Below are positions 53,624 through 58,084 of a stretch of DNA of 58,084 nt, piece by piece. The stretch is from positions 1 to 58,084 of the forward strand of contig CAYFWF010000032.1 of assembly GCA_964346815.1 (NCBI GenBank), read 5' to 3'. The position numbers and the translations under genes are program-made. The number at the start of each line of letters is the position of its first letter. Position 1 is the stretch's first letter. The stretch comes from CAYFWF01 sp964346815. Lineage in GTDB: Bacteria > Acidobacteriota > Aminicenantia > Aminicenantales > Aminicenantaceae. The notes under the pieces were generated by a model. The model was not told where the DNA came from. It made no database searches and was given only the letters and a program-made list of their open reading frames with translations.

Positions 53624-54700
53624 ATGTCAAGAAAAGAATACAAAGAATGTTTGAAAGTTCTGGAGCTCGGTCCCGATGCTTCCCTTACGGAGATAAAAAG
53701 ATCTTATCTCCATCTAAAAAGACTCTATTCCACAGAATCTGTCGCCATATCGCCGATTGCAGGGGAATTCCCGGCAGAAAAACGAGAAGCGGTACTCAGA
53801 GCGATCGAGGAAGCTTACTCCAACCTTCTGGATATCTTAGAAAAAGAAGACCGAAAAATCCGGAAAAAAGAAAAAAAGATCACCTTTGATATCGAACGGG
53901 AAGAAGCAAAGACCGATGCACTTCCTTTGATCGAAAAGATGCTGAAACAGGCCGGATCCGTCCTCAGAGCCGAGAATCTGAAGAAAAGCTTCGGCAACCG
54001 TATGGTGGTTAAAGGAGTGAACCTCGAGGTTCGCTCGGGTGAAATCATAGGTCTCTTGGGCAGGAACGGCGCGGGCAAGACAACCACATTTCAGATGGTC
54101 TCAGGGCTCATAAAGCCCGACAGCGGCGTGATTCTACTGGACAACACCGAGATTTCGGCCTATTCGACCCATAAGAGGGCGTCTCAGGGCATCACTTACC
54201 TCCCCCAGGAAAATTCGGTCTTTCTCAAGACTTCTGTGGAAAACAACCTCAAGATGGTCTGGGAACTTCAAGGCAGCAAAAAAAGGGAGCGGATGAGGTT
54301 AGCACAACAACTGCTGGAAGAACTGGGATTGGAGGATCTGTCCCATCAGGCAGCATACACTCTCTCGGGCGGGGAGAGACGAAAGTTGGAGATTTGCCGT
54401 GCTCTGATACTGAAGCCCAAGTTTCTTCTGCTTGACGAACCCTTCACCGGAATCGATCCTTTAACCGTCATCGATCTTCAGAAGATCCTGATCAAGCTCA
54501 GGGATAAAGGAATCGGCATTGTCCTTTCTGACCACAACGTCAGGGACACATTTAAAATTACAGATCGGGCCTATGTGATTGAGGAAGGCGAAATATTGGT
54601 GGAAGGAAATCCACAACAAGTGTCCTCGAACGAATGGGCAAGGAAGCGTTTTCTTGGATTAAATTTCAAATTGGGAGGGGAAGTGACTCATTCCTCTTGA
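53624..54700 (+). CDS. J-like N-terminus fused to LptB-type ABC ATPase
   Basis: 358 residues from the ATG at 53624; a GTG at 53618 overlaps the upstream stop and would add two residues. Residues ~1-75 look like a J-domain-like helical hairpin: KECLKVLELGPDASLTEIKR, then AVLRAIEEAYSNLLDIL. The HPD triplet of true J proteins is absent. After a Lys-rich linker, residues ~110-350 are an LptB-type ATPase: GLLGRNGAGKTTTF (Walker A), the Q-loop YLPQENSVF, LSGGERRK (signature), FLLLDEPFTGIDP (Walker B) and SDHNVRDT (H-loop), with LptB-style VIEEGEILVEGNP. LptB powers lipopolysaccharide transport with LptFG; no Lpt partner is adjacent. The coupled MinD-like gene suggests a joint role. Confidence 0.86.
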   Translation: MSRKEYKECLKVLELGPDASLTEIKRSYLHLKRLYSTESVAISPIAGEFPAEKREAVLRAIEEAYSNLLDILEKEDRKIRKKEKKITFDIEREEAKTDALPLIEKMLKQAGSVLRAENLKKSFGNRMVVKGVNLEVRSGEIIGLLGRNGAGKTTTFQMVSGLIKPDSGVILLDNTEISAYSTHKRASQGITYLPQENSVFLKTSVENNLKMVWELQGSKKRERMRLAQQLLEELGLEDLSHQAAYTLSGGERRKLEICRALILKPKFLLLDEPFTGIDPLTVIDLQKILIKLRDKGIGIVLSDHNVRDTFKITDRAYVIEEGEILVEGNPQQVSSNEWARKRFLGLNFKLGGEVTHSS

Positions 54701-55827
54701 GTAAAAAGGTGATCGCCCAGCGTCTGTCCCAGAAAAAAGTAGAACAGGAAGAAATACACAGCTAGAAGAACAAGATAGAGGGCGAATACAGATAAGGCTG
54801 ATACGGAAATCAGTCGGAACAAGTTGGTAGACAGCATACGGGAAGCGATGTGAAGAGTCACGATCCATATAGCGGCGATAAAAAGCACATCGAAGGCCCT
54901 GGATTTTAGACACACCGACATCTGGGAAGGAGTTCTTTTTTCTTCTTCCTCATACGCCTCGGCAGGCTTTGTCTCAAAGGGAAGGCGCTCCTGCTCCAAA
55001 CCTTCAGGTAATCCCATGCCGGTATCGGGCATAGAGGCTTCCTCTTTTGCCGGCTCGTCTTCTGTGGGCTCCGCCATAACGGGCTCTTCTTCCTGAACCA
55101 ATTCTTGTTCGAAGGCTTCTTCTTCCAGTTCTTCTTCTAAAATTTCTGCTGCTTCTCCGTCCTCAATTTCAGCTTGATCTTCAGGCTGCATTGTTTCCTC
55201 TGCTGGATACCCCTCATCTTTCTCTTCGATAACCTCGGCTTTTTGTTCCTCTTCATCTTTTTGTTCTTCAACGGCTGTTCCTTCTCCTGGTTGTTCTTCT
55301 TTTATTTTTTCCGCCCAAGGAGGGAACTCGTCTGTGGGAGGAATTTCTCCTTCCCACTCTTCCCTTTCTTCTTTAAGAGACTTCAGGAATTTTTCGATCT
55401 CCGCTTTTTCTTTTTCTTCGGAATCCACAATATTCTCTAGATCTTCGGTTTTAAATTCTGGCACTTCCTCTTCCTCCGGAGAAATCCCTTTATCAGGTTC
55501 CGCAGCACTTTCATCTTCATCCTTCTCATCCAGTTCGCTCAAATCCTGTATGCCTGCAGCCATCTCTTCCTCAATAATCCCCTCTTCTTTCTTCCCTTTC
55601 TCCTTCTTCCTGCGTTTGTCTGCTGAAGATCTTTCACTGGACGGCTTCGTTTCCTCGGTTGGACTTGTATCTTCCTCTTGGACATCTTCATCGACTATCT
55701 TTTCTCCAGGGGTCTCTTCCTCGACAGACTCGTCCTCTGGAAAAAGAAGTTGGGTCCCACAGTTAGAGCAGTATTCAGAGCCCTCGTCTATGATGGCTTT
55801 ACAGTACGGGCATCTCCGAATGGCCAT
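54688..55827 (-). CDS. Zinc-ribbon, acidic linker and RDD-like membrane domain protein
   Basis: 379 residues from the ATG at 55827 (MAIRRCPYCKA). Residues ~5-25 are a zinc ribbon (CPYCKAIIDEGSEYCSNCG). Residues ~30-310 are a very acidic, Glu-rich, low-complexity stretch, probably disordered and coiled. The C-terminal ~75 residues (CLKSRAFDVLFIAAIWIVTL, then YLVLLAVYFFLFYFFLG) resemble the RDD membrane domain, with the typical RxFD motif present as RAFD. Function unknown. The stop region overlaps the end of the J-LptB gene by 13 bp on the opposite strand. Confidence 0.78.
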   Translation of the reverse strand: MAIRRCPYCKAIIDEGSEYCSNCGTQLLFPEDESVEEETPGEKIVDEDVQEEDTSPTEETKPSSERSSADKRRKKEKGKKEEGIIEEEMAAGIQDLSELDEKDEDESAAEPDKGISPEEEEVPEFKTEDLENIVDSEEKEKAEIEKFLKSLKEEREEWEGEIPPTDEFPPWAEKIKEEQPGEGTAVEEQKDEEEQKAEVIEEKDEGYPAEETMQPEDQAEIEDGEAAEILEEELEEEAFEQELVQEEEPVMAEPTEDEPAKEEASMPDTGMGLPEGLEQERLPFETKPAEAYEEEEKRTPSQMSVCLKSRAFDVLFIAAIWIVTLHIASRMLSTNLFRLISVSALSVFALYLVLLAVYFFLFYFFLGQTLGDHLFTQEE

Positions 55828-55873
55828 TATTTTATTTATATTCAGAAAACGAGCACTTGTCAACATCAGTTTG

Positions 55874-56394
55874 CTCGAGAAGCCGGCCGCAGAGCTCGAC
55901 TCGCATCTGAGAAACCTGAAGCCCCCGAGATCTCCACGGACCATAAATCACTACATGGGAACGCTGAAAACGCTGTTCTGTTCGCCATCCGGAAGAAATA
56001 TTATTCCGGAGAGAATCCCTTAACCGAAGTAAAGCCTTACCATACAGATGAAAAGCGCCGCGAGTATTCGCCCGATGAGATCTCACGGATCCTCAAGGCT
56101 GCCGGCGAGGTCGAGAAAGAGGCCTGGCCGAATACAATGCTGCAGAAATACGCAAAGAGGATTATCCTTTTGCTGCTCTATACCGGAATGCGGCCGGGAG
56201 AAGTGATCAACCTGAGATGGGAGAATATCCAGAATGATAAGACCGTTTTGAAGCGGACCGAGACGAAACAGAAAAGGGAGAAGGTCATCCCGTTGACCAA
56301 GGGAATTAAGACCATCCTGGAGAGCCTTAGAGATAAGAGGCATAAGGATGGCTATGTTATACCGAGGAGACGAGGGAGAGAAAAGAAGAAGTGA
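55874..56394 (+). pseudogene. Tyrosine recombinase/integrase fragment, 5' and 3' truncated with frameshift
   Basis: The first part reads AAELDSHLRNLKPPRSPRTI, then NHYMGTLKTLF (core-binding domain). A tandem TGTTC duplication (55974-55983) then shifts the frame. Removing one copy gives a smooth TLFAIRKKYYSGENPLTEV join. The second part, with RREYSPDEISRILKAAGE and LLLLYTGMRPGEVINLRW, carries the catalytic Arg. It ends at TGA 56392-56394 after DGYVIPRRRG, before the HxxR and Tyr boxes. The 5' end is missing too. It is a dead integrase, probably left by a mobile element that once brought in the flanking genes. Confidence 0.85.
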
Positions 56395-56416
56395 CAAAAA
56401 ATGACATAAAGTGACA
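56391..56416. repeat. Three TGACA boxes at exact 10-bp spacing
   Basis: TGACA begins at 56392, 56402 and 56412, each followed by an A/T-rich 5-bp gap. The first box contains the integrase stop codon. One face of the helix is thus marked three times, as in integrase arm or regulator sites. Confidence 0.65.
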
Positions 56417-56593
56417 TTTTCTTGGATGGAAGTTGAAACTTTTCCCTAATTGCGCTAAAGCCTACCAAGAAAAAAAGAATTTCATCCAGGCAAGCAAGGA
56501 GAAAAAATTGGCATAGAATTTGCACTTGAATGTCCTGATTGTATAATTATATTCCATGAGGAACAGCCAAGGTAAAGGAGAAGGAACAATAAA

Positions 56594-56944
56594 ATGAAGG
56601 AGAGGTACAACCCAATACATCTAGCCTGCCACGTATGGGCTAAGTTTTATGCTTTGCCTAAACACAAAAACAGCAAAATTGAAGACTACTCGATTTATAT
56701 CGAAATTAATAACGGCAAAAAAGAGTGTTATCTGGTTCAAGGTGGAGAAGATGCTTTTTTATGGAAAGGAGCATATGCAAGAACATCATGGGAACCCATA
56801 AAAGATGAAGAAGAATTATATAAGAAAAAAGATCTTCTAGGATCTGTTCATGTTAGATTCAAAGATAAACCAATAGAAATAGACAACAAGTTGTTAGAGC
56901 CTTTTCCAAATTACATTTTTTTCTGGAATTACATAACAAGATAA
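56594..56944 (+). CDS. Hypothetical protein, accessory island
   Basis: 116 residues; a purine-rich AAAGGAGAAGGAAC lies before the ATG. No family recognised. The sequence is mixed alpha/beta, with HLACHVWAKFYALPKHKN, YSIYIEINNGKKECYLVQGG and a C-terminal FPNYIFFWNYITR. There is no signal peptide, membrane helix or Cys motif. AT-rich relative to its left-hand neighbours. Probably a foreign accessory gene; function not inferred. Confidence 0.6.
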   Translation: MKERYNPIHLACHVWAKFYALPKHKNSKIEDYSIYIEINNGKKECYLVQGGEDAFLWKGAYARTSWEPIKDEEELYKKKDLLGSVHVRFKDKPIEIDNKLLEPFPNYIFFWNYITR

Positions 56945-57103
56945 AACGTTATGCTCAATATGACTATTTCTGCAGGTTACAAAAGAATTTCCTTTCTTGT
57001 CAAAAAGGGAATTAGACCCCTGACAACCAACTTTATTTACTCTTATACAGATAAAGAGAAGAAGGAAAAAGCTGTTGGTTCGATAAATCAATGAGAGACT
57101 GAT

Positions 57104-57439
57104 ATGAGTACTTGCATTGTTATCAAGGAATTAATGTTTTCACTTTGGGTCTGCATTCTTGAATTCAAGGGCTATAGCGACGCTGGGGTATACGCTATTA
57201 TAGAGTATGACGAAAAATTTGGGCCTTATCCTTACAAAGTAATACACTATGGAAAGGCAAGCAATTTCCCAATGCCTGGCTTTTTCACTTATCATCCTAA
57301 ATACCACCGCTGGATCCGAGAGGCAGATCCTCAAGACCTTTTCATATCTATATACACGATGCTAAAGTCAAGCAAGCAACAGAGGAAGGCTGTTCTGGCA
57401 GATCTCTTGAGCAGCTATAAGCCTGTCTGTAATGACTAG
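57104..57439 (+). CDS. GIY-YIG-like small protein, copy A
   Basis: 111 residues. The pattern of GIY-YIG nucleases is visible: DAGVYAIIEYD (GIY), KVIHYGKASNF (YIG), YHPKYHRWIRE (Arg/His helix) and a C-terminal LLSSYKPVCN that includes the family Asn. It is a paralog of the protein at 57580: the ends SSYKPVCND and SIYDPVCNQ, the LFIS/LYIS strand and the HxxxHxWI/HHKNRCWI segments align. The catalytic Glu of the usual ExxLI segment is not obvious in QQRKAVLADLL, so activity may be lost. The start may lie further in; the first ~25 residues are not part of the domain. Confidence 0.6.
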   Translation: MSTCIVIKELMFSLWVCILEFKGYSDAGVYAIIEYDEKFGPYPYKVIHYGKASNFPMPGFFTYHPKYHRWIREADPQDLFISIYTMLKSSKQQRKAVLADLLSSYKPVCND

Positions 57440-57499
57440 AATGTATACGGTGCTTTATAAGAAATACCTTTTTGCCAAATTGAGGGGAAAATCTCTAGC

Positions 57500-57522
57500 C
57501 ATGACGAAAAAGTCATGTTTTT
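57500..57522 (+). terminator. Rho-independent-like hairpin between the two GIY-YIG-like genes
   Basis: CATGAC paired with GTCATG around GAAAAA, followed by five T (57518-57522). Confidence 0.6.
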
Positions 57523-57579
57523 AAAGGGAGGAAAAAAAGACGAGAAATTTACTAACATAAATATAAACGGGGGGATTAG

Positions 57580-57912
57580 ATGGGAACCAATTTTGGAGGC
57601 TATGAGTTTGATAATCCAATAAAACTTGTAAGGTGGATAGCTCCTTATCGAGCAGGAATTTATTTAATTATGGCTTTTGAACCAAATTCTTATCCTCCTT
57701 TCAGACCTGTTTATGTTGGAGAATCAGAAAACATGTCAGTGAGCGGATTCATTTGGTATCATCATAAAAATCGATGCTGGATAAAACAAGTTGATAATAT
57801 AAGCGATCTTTACATATCTACTCTTTCACTGCCTAAGTCTACTAAGACGGAGAGGACCGAAATAAAATCAAGACTCATTTCTATTTATGATCCAGTCTGC
57901 AATCAGGTATAA
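57580..57912 (+). CDS. GIY-YIG-like small protein, copy B
   Basis: 110 residues; the site GGGGGGA precedes the ATG. The GIY-YIG landmarks are clearer than in copy A: YRAGIYLIMAFE (GIY), RPVYVGESENM (YIG), YHHKNRCWIKQ (Arg/His helix), and ERTEIKSRLISIYDPVCN, where a Glu and the final Asn could complete the site. GIY-YIG enzymes cut DNA; small stand-alone ones include homing and phage-linked nucleases. No target or partner can be read from the sequence. The two copies are separated by 140 bp with a hairpin between. Could also be a non-catalytic relative. Confidence 0.65.
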   Translation: MGTNFGGYEFDNPIKLVRWIAPYRAGIYLIMAFEPNSYPPFRPVYVGESENMSVSGFIWYHHKNRCWIKQVDNISDLYISTLSLPKSTKTERTEIKSRLISIYDPVCNQV

Positions 57913-57945
57913 TTATTAAGAACGAAAAAAGAAGAGATTTGTGGA

Positions 57946-57962
57946 CTTATTAATTTAATAAG
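57946..57962. repeat. Perfect 17-nt palindrome
   Basis: CTTATTAA-T-TTAATAAG, 33 bp after the stop of GIY-YIG-like copy B. Confidence 0.8.
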
Positions 57963-58055
57963 GGGCGAATCAAATCATCTAAAATCTAACCCTAGGGTAT
58001 ATGTCTTGTCATTTAAAAATCTAACCGTGGTGGACAGGAGGAATAGATGAGTTTA

Positions 58056-58084
58056 TAACCTAACCTTCCGAGAGAAGGAGGTTA
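58056..58084. repeat. Hairpin at right window edge
   Basis: Left arm TAACCTAACCTTC pairs with GAAGGAGGTTA around CGAGA, with a 2-nt bulge. It follows two direct copies of AAAATCTAACC (57981-57991 and 58016-58026). Function cannot be judged because the window ends here. Confidence 0.5.

Noticed and set aside
55874..58084. Integron with attC sites and small cassettes
   Set aside because: The recombinase fragment lacks intI features, and I could not find paired RYYYAAC/GTTRRRY boxes with the usual spacing between the small genes.
1..58084. CRISPR arrays, tRNA or rRNA genes, known riboswitches
   Set aside because: I found no regular spacer-repeat array, cloverleaf or rRNA-like stretch on either strand by eye.

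Overview
This window looks like a chromosomal segment from a Gram-negative, heterotrophic, peptide-using bacterium of the Acidobacteriota / Candidatus Aminicenantes type. That placement is an inference from gene content. It rests on a TonB-dependent receptor with a carboxypeptidase-regulatory N-terminus, several large TPR Ser/Thr kinases (some with a zinc ribbon), a tricorn-type S41 protease, an S9 peptidase, lipoprotein amidohydrolases, an orphan MacB/FtsX permease and an LptB-like ATPase. I see no rRNA, tRNA or CRISPR array.

Layout. 1-2190: a partial methyltransferase-DUF1566 gene, then a decayed stretch with an IS91-type transposase tail and a palindromic repeat. 2191-6691: an alkyltransferase-like DNA-repair protein with a membrane LuxR regulator, an Lnt/nitrilase-like protein and a serine hydrolase. 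6700-12690: a kinase tail remnant, a TPR kinase, and a TonB receptor behind a sigma-54 type promoter, closed by a strong terminator. 12720-15320: a 113-bp MITE-like element, an arsM/AbrB operon with a palindromic operator, and a class V aminotransferase. 15480-20940: a Tat-exported protein, a D-aminoacylase lipoprotein, a truncated nucleotidyltransferase and an amidohydrolase, with dispersed repeats. 21130-23616: a BlaI/BlaR1-type pair with a clear promoter/operator. 23887-33592: tricorn protease, ABC permease, a serine hydrolase with one in-frame TAG, a retropepsin-like protein, and an alpha/beta hydrolase lacking its nucleophile serine. 33640-40774: a zinc-ribbon kinase cluster with one collapsed copy, one intact copy and one copy carrying a poly-C frameshift. 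40827-49513: MscS channel, ABM-like protein, S9 peptidase, DUF456, MaoC, YtcJ-like amidohydrolase and another serine hydrolase. 49755-55827: rpsU, lipA, a phosphoesterase, DUF1848, a MinD-like ATPase overlapping a J-like/LptB-type fusion, and a zinc-ribbon acidic RDD protein. 55870-58084: an integrase pseudogene and three small accessory genes, two of them paralogous GIY-YIG-like proteins.

How it fits together. Exported proteases, D-aminoacylase, amidohydrolases and the TonB receptor suggest scavenging of peptides and related polymers. The kinases, BlaI/BlaR1 pair and LuxR protein suggest envelope or nutrient sensing. The kinase cluster and several metabolic genes share one promoter pattern (TTGCWT, 16-17 bp spacer, TAtgCT-like -10). 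The most notable signals are a 28-29 nt palindrome present four times beside broken genes, the decaying and possibly phase-variable kinase family, the sigma-54 TonB promoter with twin upstream palindromes, the MinD plus J-LptB fusion pair, and the tandem GIY-YIG-like genes in the right-hand accessory island.
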